NCBI GenBank assembly: GCA_029851415.1
Contig: CM056744.1
Span: 104,193,338-104,257,337 of the forward strand
DNA from: Eretmocerus hayati
Lineage: Eukaryota; Arthropoda; Insecta; Hymenoptera; Aphelinidae
Length of the DNA: 64,000 bases
Reading direction: 5' to 3'
The notes below the pieces were generated by a model. That model ran no database searches, had not been told where the DNA came from, and saw only the letters and a program-made list of their open reading frames with translations. The position numbers were made by a program, and so were the translations under genes. This document shows, piece after piece, positions 1 to 10,455 of this stretch. Within the stretch, counting starts at the first letter, position 1. Each line of letters starts with the position of its first letter.

Positions 1-1087
1 CTAATAAAATGTTCATCTGGCCATCCTTGATCGATTGGTTAATACGGAATTACGTTAAACTGTATGGGAAAAGAAATATACATGATTTTCTTTTCATTGA
101 TAGTAGATTCATGATTTAATTGGTAGAGATAGATATGAATGAAAATTCTACATTAACCAATTGACGGAAAATGATGAAAAAATGGTTGTTTAAGTGACCC
201 AAAATTTGATTTGTTGATTTTGAGAAAAGATATTTGAATATAAAATAATCGATTTTTGGAAAGTTTTGACATTTTTATTTTCGGGTACTCATTAATCGAG
301 AACTGTTTAATAGATTGGGCTATAAATCCTTTCAGCACATCTTTACATGGTGCTCTACCACTCACATAAATTTGAGAAAGATCGGTCGAAACGCTGAGGA
401 GAAACCGTTGACGAAAAATGAAGTTGCACAGACACACACACGGACGGACACAGACAACGACAGAGAAAGTTAAATTCGTGGAGGACCAGGGAGAAGCCTG
501 GAGGAAAAACCGTGACTTACAATAGATAGATAGTGGCAAGAGGAATAAAATGTACGAAGCCGATTCGCTATGAGTGAAGATTTTTAGAATAAAAAATTAA
601 TTTGAGTGAAAAAATTGAGCAAAAATGTCTTGTCACGAATACAACCCTTTCTCTTTGAGAAAGCAAAAGGAATGATATCTATAGATATACTGACGATGCT
701 AACGTTTTTTACCATAGCTCTGAACAGGAGGCCCATTGAACAACGTTACTCTGGATTTTTCATATTCTAGGTATTACCAAACTGTAAAAAAAATCTTGGA
801 GATGATTGACAATCCAAACACTGTGGTCACCCCTTGTTAGTACATTGTTCTCCTGGGCGTGAACGCTCAGTTTGGGCGCTATAGGACAGTTTATTTCACT
901 ATGAAAGCGAGGGAAATGAGTTCTCCGCGTCCAACATGGGCCTGCGAGCACATAACAGTTATGATTTTCTATCACGAGGATCCCAAAACCACATTCGAAA
1001 ATAGCATTCTTAGGTTAGAATGATAGAAACAAGTTTCTAGCACCCTTGTATCGGAATATACTGTTTCCGCACGAGTCCCCGTGAACA
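1..1087. other. AT-rich non-coding stretch
   Basis: No supported gene. The short ORFs here have no recognisable domain, no codon bias and no splice context. No tandem array or convincing inverted repeat was seen. Confidence 0.5.
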
Positions 1088-1690
1088 GTACGGGAAGTAG
1101 CTTTGCCGTACGGTTTGCCTGCTATCAAATCTGCATTTGACAAGTACTTTTACTGTGGAAATTAACTGATTGGATATGTAAATCATTTTCGTGAATCAGA
1201 TAAAATAAAGTTTGCTCAGAATCGACGCAAAAGTTAACATGTTCATATGGTTCACACGTGAATGATGTCCTCGACCGATTCAAGTCTCTTTATATAACAT
1301 GATTTTATCAAACTAGAACTTATTGCTTCTTAATGATAATTCTTCTTTCCACAAAAGATCTATCCTGGTTTGGTTTTATTATTTTCATTCACATCTGCCA
1401 GTATTATTCGATAAGAAAAATTGGCTCGAGTTTTTTTATCATAAAACTGTTCTCAATTGCTAAGTGATCGATTCAATATTTGGAAGTGCCATTCGCGAAT
1501 CTTCAGTGATGAATCAACTCATTCTTGTCGCTCTTTTCTTGCCCATTCGAGTCAATATGCAGATGAACTGGGGAATAATGAATTCCTTACGTGAGTTTAA
1601 ATATTCTTCGACTTGGACACCGACATCATTTTCTAGTCATGATAATGTACCGTCAAGCGGGATTACTTTGAATACTCATTTAAATACTTG
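1088..1690 (+). repeat. Duplicated gene 5' region, copy A
   Basis: This stretch is similar to 49,060-49,680 in the same orientation. Shared landmarks in order are a block around 'ATCTGCATTTGA' (1,128), a region near 1,315-1,345 ('TTATCAAACTAGA' and 'TAATGATAATT'), the 'CTCAATTGC' block (1,452) and the signal-peptide exon. By eye the copies are about 65-70% identical with indels. It looks like an old segmental duplication of a gene's promoter, first exon and start of first intron. Confidence 0.6.
1509..1590 (+). CDS. Secreted-peptide first exon, copy A
   Basis: A short exon starting at ATG 1,509 encodes 27 residues plus one base before a good GTGAGT donor at 1,591 (phase 1). The peptide starts MNQLILVALFLPIRVNMQM, a hydrophobic core typical of a signal peptide. 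The paralogue at 49,515 also has 27 codons plus one base before GTGAGT and shares LFLPI-VNMQM, with some silent third-position changes. No downstream exon was identified, so it may be an orphaned fragment. The product is unknown. A secreted peptide gene is an inference from the signal-like core and phase. Confidence 0.45.
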
Positions 1691-2599
1691 AAGTGAGCCA
1701 AATAAGAATGCACAGGGGTCCTAGTACTAATTCGCTCGATGATTGTATGCGTAGAGAACAGTTTGCGATGGCGCAGCAGGAGTCTCTATCAGCTGTGTGT
1801 GGCTGGTAGCATGATTTTTGACCTAAAATACTGAAAGAAGTCATATTTTGCTCCAAAATCATGATTTTCAGCCACTCACAGTAAAGGCGCCTTTGTTGAT
1901 GCGAAATTTTGTCCATGCATGCGACTATCAAGCAAATTAGTACGAGAACTCTTGCTGATCCCTATTTTGCTGATTTCAAGAATTCAAACGAGTGTTCAAA
2001 GTTACCTCAGTTGACGGTATGCTGTATTAACACGTTTGCTGCGACGCCGTTTTTTCATGATTTCATTTGGGTCATGTTCTCGACCCCCGCATTTCGGTAG
2101 AAACGCTCATATGGGTCTAGACTCTTCTTCATCTCATTGTTTACGTTCCTGACAAAGTAAACCTCCATGATGCATGCTCCATGGAGAATTTTTTCGATCA
2201 AGTCTAAGTCGGGAAAGATCAAAAGATGAAAAATCGCGGGTCCCACCGGTGGGACCCGTCGCAGCGAACGTGTTAAAGTATCGCTTGAAGTTATTCTCGT
2301 ATATTGGATCTATTATTCTGCTCAAGACCACGTCTGATAACTACCAAACTATGACCTTAAAGTTTTGAAGAGCAAAGAAGAGTTATAACTCCGCCTGTAA
2401 CTCTCATTCAAATCATCTAACTTACAAGGAGAGGTCCAACCTTGCGGGTCCTGGATTCGTCTCAAATTCTGGAAATCGTCTTCTTTCGGAGAGGAATAGA
2501 GGTATCTCAGAGGATCTAGTCCCATAAGCCTCCTATTACAGCTGTGGAGATTAGCATTGCCCATATGGGCTCATGTTGGAAAGTCGTACACATAGATAT
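1691..2599. other. Non-coding, with a dispersed repeat near the LINE 3' end
   Basis: No gene. The sequence around 2,551-2,575 (GCATTGCCCATATGGGC) recurs at 49,813 within a hairpin repeat, so this is dispersed repetitive DNA. It abuts the LINE tail. Confidence 0.4.
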
Positions 2600-2607
2600 A
2601 CTGCCAA

Positions 2608-2631
2608 TGATATGATATGATATGATATGAA
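2608..2631 (-). repeat. LINE 3' pentanucleotide tail
   Basis: About four to five copies of ATATG (ATCAT on the minus strand), directly after the AATAAA at the 3' end of the LINE. This marks the reverse-transcription start end of the element. Confidence 0.7.
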
Positions 2632-2847
2632 ATGAACTTTATTGGAGTCTGGAGGTATGACCTCATGAGACTCTAAGGAAGATTTACAGTAAAGAGTATA
2701 CACGTCTTTATAAATATGTATGGAGTACAAAAGAAGTAGATGAATATTGTACACTGGTTTATACTGAGGAAGTGTCGATGATGAGTGTAGCGCGTGCAGT
2801 GCAATTTAATAAAGAAAGAGAAGTCAAAGATGTACTGGACTGTGGAG

Positions 2848-5800
2848 TTAGATGAAGAGGGTATCAATCAAGGTTGGGGGAATAGGAGAAATGCCTGATG
2901 CTTGTGCTTTAGAGAGCCAATCAGATTTGTCTTGGCTCAGGAGGTGGTTGAACAAGATGGCTTTGAATTCGGGGAATGACTCATACGCAAGGGTGAACGG
3001 TGGCAGAGAGTTGATCAGCTCGGAGGCAGAAATGATGAAGGACTGCCTCCATGTTTCGGTACGAGGAGTTCTGTACTCTAAGACCTCAGCTTGGTGTCTT
3101 CTAGAGTACGGAGGGGGTGCATCGACATACTTCAATTTAAACAAAGAGTGAAGAAGGGAGGGCTCTCCGGTCTTGAGGATTTTGAAGGCGAGGCAGCCTG
3201 TCAAATATAAGCGCCTGCGCTTGGTAGACAACCAGCCGAGCGAGAGTCGGTACGGCGAGACATGCGAGCGCCATGGAATATTTCCGTAAACAAACCGAAT
3301 GCACGCATTCATAAGGCGTTGGAGTTTGACATCGAGGTATTGTTGCATGTGATGTATTACGGGAGCTGCATAATCGAGATGAGGCAGAGCGAGGCTCTGC
3401 ACGAGCTTTTGTCGAAGCGGTCGAGAAAGGGCACCTCGGTGCCATCGTAGGGCGTAGAGTGCCCCGTGCACACGACGGATAATACTATTGACCTGAGTGG
3501 TCCAGTCTAACTTGGAAGAGATATGGACTCCAAGACTCTTGATGGAGGACGAATACGGTATTTCTGACCCAGCCACAACTTATTTCGGCAGTTCGTCTAG
3601 TTTGACTAGCTTGAGGTTGGGTTCACTTCCGAGAATAATGGCAGTAGTTTTCTTGGGGTTCAACTTGAGTCCATTCTCAGATGCCCATCGAACGATGGCA
3701 CTAGCATCGCGATTAAGGAGTGTAATGTAGGCTGGTAGCTCAGATGGTCGGCAATGATGGTAAATTTGAGTGTCATCAGCGTAGATTATTCTCTTGACCT
3801 CGGGATTTAAGCAGTATGGAAGATCATTGATGTGGATAACAAAGAGAAGAGGTCCTAAACAACTACCTTGGGGCACGCCTGTGGAAAGTGTTTTCCATTC
3901 TGAGTGCGATCCATTTTCAGACCGTACCGCTTGAGTTCTATCGCGAAGATAGCTAGCAAACCATCTCACTACTCTGTCTGTGCAACCGATTTTTCTAAGC
4001 TTCAGGAGGAGTTTAGCATGTGAGACGGTGTCAAATGCCTTTGAAAAGTCAAAGGATATCAGCACCGTCAGCATGCGTTTATCTACTGCCTGAGAGGTTC
4101 CTTCTAAAGTTGTATTAGGGCAGTCTGTGTAGAGTGTGAAGGGCGGAAACCAGATTGGGAGGGATTAAGTAGTTTGTGCTCCGACAGATGCGACATGAGT
4201 TGCTCATGTACTAATCTTTCCAAAATTTTTGAGGCCTCAGGGAGTTGGGCGATGGGGCGCGTATCAGAGATAGACGAAAGTGGGGTAGTCTTTGCTAATG
4301 GAACGATTGAGACTTTCTTCCAGTTGGAAGGGAAATAACCAGCAGATAAGGATTCATTGAAGAGCTGTGTATAATATGGGGCAAGTGTCGGAAGTGCACA
4401 CTTCAGCATGCCCGATGAGATGGAATCGGCGCCCATACCGCGTGAAGTGCTGGTGGCATGAGCTCGGAGAACGTCATCAAGTGAGATGGGATGAAAGTCA
4501 AACAAGGGAACATGCTCTGATATAGGTGTTTGACACACACGGTCAAGATCGGTGTCAGAAAGTGGCTCAGAAGTTGATGCGACCGCAGCGTAGTGATTAT
4601 TGGGTGCATCAGCTGAGAAGTGCGTAAGCGGCGGAGGAAGTCTTTGAGACAGTATTCCAAGTTTACGCAGTTCTCTCCACTTGGATTTAGGGTCGGGCGC
4701 GGCATCGAGGCGAGCTGATATACATTTGTTTTTGTTGGTGTCGAGCATGTAGCTCACCTGATTGCGAAGGGACCGATACTGCTCGTAATTGGCGGTGAAA
4801 GAAGAGCGCAATGCGGCACGGTACATACGGTCACGCTGCCACATCAAGCGCTTGATGTCAGCTGTCACCCAGGGTTTATGCTGAGAAGATGCCTTGATGA
4901 TTTTTGTGGGCGACAGCTGATCAAACGCAGAGAGGGCAACAGAAGAGATATGTACCGATTTGGCATCGATGTCATTTGCGCCCAATGATGAAAGAACGGG
5001 TAGGCTAAAATCGGGTAGGCTTAATCTAGAAAACATGTTTACATTATTTACAGTATTTACAGAGATGTTGGAAATATTAGGTTGGTCTGATTGAGTAGGC
5101 TCTGGGTGGAGTGGGAAAATATTTGGATCTATTTTGCTCATGAGCTCTGCAGACAATTCAAGAGGATCAAGCCGAGGTAGGCAGCGAGTAGCAAATTCTT
5201 TGGGCGGTGGGGTTGGAGTGACAAGCGAATAGTTTATTTCAATAAAATCGTGACCATCGATAAATGGGGCTTGCGATTGTCTGAATTCGATAATATTCGA
5301 GAGTGAACGAACAATGAATAGGTCTATGCAGGTGTGATGATTTGTACCATCGGTGGAATAGAAAGTGTGATGAGTAGGGCTGGTACTCACGACGTTAAGT
5401 AAACATGGGTCGAGGTAATTTAGAAGAGCTTTCGAATCAGAACAATTTTGGGCCATATTCATGTTGAAGGTGATAACAGTGTGAGTGTACAGGGGGAGAA
5501 GAGGGGAGATGGCATCAAAAAAGGTAGTTGGAAGAGCAGCAGGAGGTCTTTTATATACAACAGCGAAAAGCAGTTTTGTTTTACCGATTTTTATTTCATA
5601 AATGGCGAACTCGACTTGATTACAGAATAACTGCTCAGATGACATTAAAATTTTCACTTCAAAATGAGAACGAACGTACAAGCCAACACCGCCACTCACT
5701 TTACCGATCCTATCATGATGAAAAAAAGTAAATCCGTCTAGATTGTAGGGCGCTGCGGAATCTTCAGGTTTTAGGAATGTTTCACTCAGAGCAATAATGT

Positions 5801-5935
5801 CATAATGCCTCAGCGACGATTGAAATTCCAGTAAATTGAAATGAGTGCCTAGCCTGCTAATATTAATATGTCCAATTGTGAGTGAAGAGGTGGTAGGCCG
5901 CTCGTTGCTGGAGGTGTGTTCAATCAGACCATGTT
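2848..5935 (-). pseudogene. LINE ORF2: endonuclease and reverse transcriptase, broken
   Basis: The reading frame follows the ORF1 stop (TAA TGA at about 5,940) in the same frame with no good ATG, so reinitiation may have been used. The N-terminal EEP endonuclease shows GHIN, LSETFL and a late GHDFIEI block. The expected GDFN motif reads TFNMN (about 5,455), so a catalytic position is altered. The RT follows, with SGFRPSHSTQTA at the end of the first segment, FDFSKAFD, GVPQGSCLGPLLF and the catalytic YADD (about 3,785). The C-terminal region has LDYAAPVI and LQRLMNACIRF as in CR1/Jockey. Breaks: one frame change at about 4,075-4,105 and an in-frame TAA at about 3,577-3,579. Confidence 0.88.
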
Positions 5936-5942
5936 TACATCA

Positions 5943-7148
5943 TTAATCCATTGACGAATCATCAGGAGGAGCAAGAGGGGAGAGATTTTTGAGATCATCT
6001 GAATTGAGAATGGGGATGAGCGAGGAATTACGATGCTGCCTCATATATATCGCGAGCCCACGAATGACGGGACGGGCATATCCCAAAGATTTAGAAGCTG
6101 CGAGTGCGTCACGCCAAATGCGGTAGATGGGACCAGGTAAAATTGGTGAAGCATAAATTGGGTTGGTCCCGCCCGTGACAAAAATTGATGCAGCAGTTTG
6201 GTCTTTGAGTTTGCCACAGCTCATACGGACTGCGTCACGGACAGCAGAAGATGCGTATTTCACTACTAACGAGGAAAACGGGGTTTGTTTTGGCGTGTTT
6301 TGTTGCCTTGACGTGGAAGAAGCAGACGACGCATTGGATTGAAACTGTGAGGAAACAGGAGGAGTAGTAGCATCTGCTTTCCGGGGCTGCCATATGCGGC
6401 ATTGAAAAATGAATTGGTCTGCTTCGGCACAACCGAGAGAAGCGTGTAAGATCATTGCGGCTTCTCTTGGTGATTGCATCAATTCGTTAGGTATCCCACT
6501 GAACTTGATCTCTAGCGTCTTGGTTAACAAACGCGTGTCAGGGATCTCACTCCGGTATTCGTTACGAAGATCACGGATTGCATTTGCGTTCGCAGTCTGG
6601 GATTCGTCGAATTTAGTCAATAAGGTATTTATCTCTGAGCGCATTTGATCCAGCCCGGTACTGGTTGTTTCCATCAGATCAGGATGAAGCGCTTTTATGT
6701 AAGGAGGAGTATTAGGATCGTCGATAAAGTTCGAAAATGCACTGGATTCCATAGCGATAAAATTGGACAACGGTCAAGAATCAGCGTGGCCTGGATCTGT
6801 GCAGAGCGATTTAGGCGAAGACTCACAATCGGAGGAGGGCGGTGAAGATCGCGGACGCTTGGTGGCAGACGCGGGGCGAGGAGAACTCGTACACACACCG
6901 CGACACGGAGAGACAGCTGGGCCAGCAGACGACGGACAAGGTAAATGCAAGAGCGCGACTTCACTACAGCTGGCACAACTGAAGGCAGGCGACGGAAGGG
7001 GAGGGGGTGATTCTAAACACTCGATGTGAAATGGAAATTTGCACTGCGCGCACCTAATGAGTCGTGCATTACCTTTCACAGATTTCTTGCACTTCGGGCA
7101 GGTGGATCGTAGCTTGGTCCTAGGCATAATATAATTTGCACATGTCAC
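5943..7148 (-). pseudogene. LINE ORF1: PHD finger, coiled coil, RNA-binding-like protein
   Basis: The frame opens near 7,148 and runs to TAA at 5,943, interrupted by one in-frame TGA at 6,774-6,776. The N-terminus has a PHD/RING-type zinc pattern: CPKC, then RCAQC, then FHIEC, then SCASC. A Ser/Pro-rich linker follows, then a helical segment (about 6,560-6,680) and a fold-like region containing LEIKFSGIP and later RIWRDALAASKSLGYARPVIRG. PHD-bearing ORF1 proteins are known in Jockey/CR1-group LINEs and bind element RNA. Function here is inferred from position and family. Confidence 0.75.
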
Positions 7149-7560
7149 TGTCGATGCCCTCGCGCACTATGACGTGATAAATGTTCGTGTAGTCGTCGAT
7201 GTATATAGCAGAACACGTCGATGTATTAGCCCAACACGCCCATCAATCAGGGAGGTGAATGTGTGTAGGTTAGCTCGACGAATCTTCAACGTCTGCCGCA
7301 ACGATGTGTGGGTTGCGGCGCGGGCAAATGCTCGGCACCGGAGACCGCGTGCTCTTCCTAACCTCAAGACTTGCAGGTAATCGGGACACCCTGGCTCAAA
7401 ATGCGAGCCTGTGCCGTTTCTGCTGGCGTAGATGAGAGCCAGCAGGTGCCCAGGATTACCTGAAAACAGAGCTTCCACGGGGGAAGTAAATATAACGTGA
7501 GTATGATGAGTAAATCGGGAGCCAAGCGAAACACGTCTGACTATACTCACAGCTCCACAG
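7149..7560 (-). other. Possible LINE 5' UTR
   Basis: GC-rich compared with its surroundings and immediately upstream of LINE ORF1. The boundary is not visible. No independent gene is supported. Confidence 0.3.
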
Positions 7561-7725
7561 TATCATCAATACTAATCTCCGTAGCTGTATCTCGGGGTAG
7601 GAGGCTCATGGAATTTAGTCCTTTGAGGTTCCTTCATTAATCACCAAAAGAAGACAATTACCAGAGTTCGAGATGATTCCAGGGCCCACAAAGTTGGACC
7701 TTCCCTTGTTGGTTAATGTCCACAT

Positions 7726-7771
7726 AATAAGAGGGGCCAGGACCATCTTTATGGTCCTGGCCCCTCTTATT
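7726..7771. repeat. Perfect 21-bp hairpin with CTTT loop
   Basis: Bases 7,726-7,746 are the exact reverse complement of 7,751-7,771, separated by CTTT. The stem is GC-rich (GAGGGGCCAGGACCAT). It is not within any recognised gene. Confidence 0.9.
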
Positions 7772-7859
7772 CAAGCGAGAAGACTGGTAACATTGCATTG
7801 AATCGTTGTGAGAATCATTAATTTGGATACCATTCCCGTGATACTACCGCGGAAATAAC

Positions 7860-8508
7860 GCATGAGAAATTCCACGCGAAACAGACCTATTTGCGGAAGA
7901 GGGCCATGTCTCAGATTGTTTTCTTGATTTTTCCAATCGATTCTATGGTACAAGATAGGGAATTTTCACCGCCTATGGGACCGTATAAAAATTGTCCAGG
8001 TATTTGGGGCATATTTTAATTTATCTTTCTTTCCATCAATTATCTCCAACAATAAAATTTGGGTCTTTTTTGGTAGAATCCGTATTTCTTGGATCACATG
8101 AGAGATACGGGGATGCGCTTCGTGGCATTCGACAGGTCTTGAAAAAACCTTCCGAAATCGTATTCGTGAAACCGAATTTGAGGTTGTGGGCGCCTTGAGT
8201 GAGCAAGAGAATAAAAAGTAAAAGATATTTATTCCTTAAAAAGCCATTCTTTCATCCCTTGAAAATTTTATATTTCATGTGAAATGTTGTCTTCCTTCCG
8301 GAAGTGTTGAATATTTTTCGCGTTCTGAGGCCTGTTCTTGCTATTTTCTGCGAATCCATCATCCAGGTAGTATAACTATTTTTTTTTATTGAGAATCGTC
8401 TGTTTTCTGCGCATGCGCAGAGGGATTTGGATTCCTGGAACCAATTCCATTAGAAAGCAAAGAAAATTTCCTTCAAAATGACCACTTAGCGGAGTCAATC
8501 CCATGCAT
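7860..8508 (+). repeat. Inverted duplication, left arm
   Basis: This arm matches the reverse complement of 8,672-9,290 over most of its length at about 70-75% by eye. Landmarks are CCATGTCTCAGATTGTTTTC, GAGATACGGGGATGCG, CCTTGAAAAT and TGCGCATGNGCAGA. Each arm carries a short signal-peptide-like exon. The unduplicated centre is 8,509-8,671. Confidence 0.8.
7906..7999 (+). CDS. Putative secreted-peptide first exon, arm 1
   Basis: ATG 7,906 opens a 37-codon ORF (to TAA 8,017-8,019) starting MSQIVFLIFPIDSMVQD and ending NCPGIWGIF. A CAG|GTATTT donor at 8,000 would end the exon in phase 1 after NCP. The inverted copy at 9,251 keeps MSQIVFL, SMV, PMGP and PGIWG. Several differences in the PMGP-PGIWG part are silent, which suggests past protein constraint. 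The hydrophobic start and the position of the donor resemble the exons at 1,509 and 49,515. No mature peptide domain was recognised. Confidence 0.4.
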
Positions 8509-8671
8509 TTGGACCAGAGCTACAACGTCCAGAAGACCAATGAATCTCACGAAGTAGGTCGAAAATACCGTCGGGAGTGCTAGAGGAAATCTGCGCAGGA
8601 CCGGATGGCGTACGCCTATACTTCGCACTCAAGCTAAGGTCTCATCTTCCATACGTTGCAGCGCCGCCGGT

Positions 8672-9290
8672 CTCAGTCGATGGATCTGACTTTGCAGTGT
8701 GGTCATTCTGAAGAAAATTTTCTTGGCTTGTCAATGAAATTGGATCCAGGAATCCAAATTTCTGCACATGCGCAGAACAAAGACTATTTTGAATTGCCTA
8801 GAAAATAGATTTGAAGAGAATATCAAAAACAGGCCTAAGGACGCAAAAAGAATTCGGGATCACTTTTTCTGAAAGAGCACAACGTTTCACATCAAATATC
8901 AGATTTTCAAGGAATAAAAAAATGGCTTTGTTAGAAATTGATATTTTTGTCTTTTCCATTCTCTTGCCCACTGAAGCTGCCCATAACCTCAAAATCAATA
9001 TTACAAGATTGATTTCGATAGGTTTTCCCAAGACATTCTGAATGCCGCAGTTCGCATCCCCGTATCTCCCATGTGATTTGAGAAATATAAATTTTATTGA
9101 AGGAAGACCTAATTAATGTTGTTGAAGATTATTGAAATAAAAATGTGCCCCAGATACCTGGAGGATTGTTATGGGGTCCCATGGGTTGTGCAATGTTCAT
9201 ACTTCGTACCATAGAACCAAATGAGAAAGCCAGGAAAACAATCTGAGACATGACGCTTTTTCGTAGGTTTGGTTCGCGTGGAATCACTCT
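8672..9290 (-). repeat. Inverted duplication, right arm
   Basis: Reverse-complement partner of 7,860-8,508. It may extend to about 9,470 at lower similarity. Divergence between arms shows this is old, unlike the foldback at 42.2 kb. Confidence 0.8.
9158..9251 (-). CDS. Putative secreted-peptide first exon, arm 2
   Basis: Minus-strand ATG at 9,251 opens a 40-codon ORF (to stop at 9,129) starting MSQIVFLAFSFGSMV and containing PMGPHNNPPGIWGTF. A CAG|GTATCT donor at 9,157 would end the exon in phase 1, at the same place as in the other arm. It lies in inverted orientation to 7,906-7,999. Product unknown; either an unspliced small secreted peptide or a first exon. Confidence 0.4.
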
Positions 9291-9989
9291 TACAGGAGAT
9301 CGATGGATAAGTAGTAAATGATTGGAGTCAATGATCCATCGGAGCCGTGAACGACCATAATAGAAATTGAGGTTGGACAGTGAGATATGAATGGTTTTCA
9401 CTTTTTCAAGGGGCGATTCAATAAACGTATCTCTTAAAAACAGGAAAATCATCCCCGAATGTATGGACAGAGGACGACGTCAGCAGTGACGATATCATGA
9501 TCTTCCGAGGGCAAAGTGAGTGAGCATCATGATTTTAACCTCCATAGTATTTTATCTCTGAGTTAGGTATGAGTGAAGCCAAGATTCTCAAGTCGACCTT
9601 TTTTCAACAGCTCTTTCCAGACAAGAATCGTTTATAGCCCCCATAGATTTCGTAGAAGTATCGAGAGTGAGCACGTTCGAGCAATTTTTACTCTGAGACT
9701 TCCATTGTTATATCAACTTTGAGAGCTTCGAGATGTTAACCGTTCCAAGACTGATGTCCATAACTATAGACATCTGATAGACTGATATTCAAATGCATCA
9801 CAGTTGAGTCACAACAGATGATGGTACCTTAAATTACTGCAGTAGTTTTTGTCATTGTGCCATGAGTATCTAGGAAAGTCACCAATATGGTAAAAAAAAG
9901 CTCGAGTTTTGACCTCGGAACGGAAAACCAGGCTGCAAAACGTAGAAATTGGTTATTTATTAGTCTACACGAACTATTTACTGGAATTG

Positions 9990-10455
9990 ATCAGTCACTA
10001 AGTGCAATCTGTCAATTCAATTTTCACAGAGAAGAATTCAATTTTGTAAGTGTCATCTTACAGGCAAAAAAGGACAACTGGTTATCGTTGACTAACATTC
10101 AGGAGCCTATCACATCCAGGAGTGGACAACTATAGTTATCGTTGACTGATACCCCAAAGCACAAAACAGATTTGCCATTCCCGTTCTTACAAATAAGGAT
10201 TAAATGCTGCTTAGTTTACGTTCTCTCTCAATCAGACCAGGAGTCAAAAATTCCTTATTTATAGAGAGGATAATGGCAAATCTGTTTTATGCTTTTGAAT
10301 ATTAGTCGACTGTAACTAGTAGTTCACTTCCGGTTGTTTTGTGCTCATAAATGTGAGTTTACGATAACTAGTTATCTACTTTTGCGTGTAAAATGACACT
10401 TATGACGTTTGATCCTCCTTTGTGAAAATTGATAAGGCAGATTGAACTTGGTAAT
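9990..10455. repeat. Imperfect foldback (MITE-like) element
   Basis: The sequence folds on itself around about 10,225. CAAAACAGATTTGCCATT (about 10,163-10,180) matches the reverse complement at 10,270-10,290. Outer blocks (ACTGGTTATCG with AGTTATCG; AAGTGTCAT-TTACA-GCAAAA; CAATTTTCACA) pair in order out to both ends. Arms are about 70% identical. No coding content. Confidence 0.65.

Larger units (their letters stand above)
2606..7148 (-). mobile_element. Degraded non-LTR retrotransposon, CR1/Jockey superfamily
   Basis: A two-ORF LINE lies on the minus strand: ORF1 (5,943-7,148) with a PHD-like zinc finger, then ORF2 (2,848 to about 5,935) with an endonuclease and a reverse transcriptase. The element ends at 2,608-2,631 in a short array of the pentamer ATCAT (read on the minus strand) just after an AATAAA, rather than in poly-A. 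Such microsatellite tails are known in CR1-like and related lineages. The 5' end is not defined; 7,149-7,560 may be its 5' UTR. Both ORFs carry stops or frame changes, so the copy is dead but fairly young. The clade is judged from the YADD RT, the PHD-type ORF1 and the tail, not from a tree. Confidence 0.88.

Noticed and set aside
8923..9041. Signal-like plus-strand start MALLEIDIFVFSILL
   Set aside because: It is antisense to the conserved minus-strand side of the right duplication arm and the mirror arm does not preserve it.
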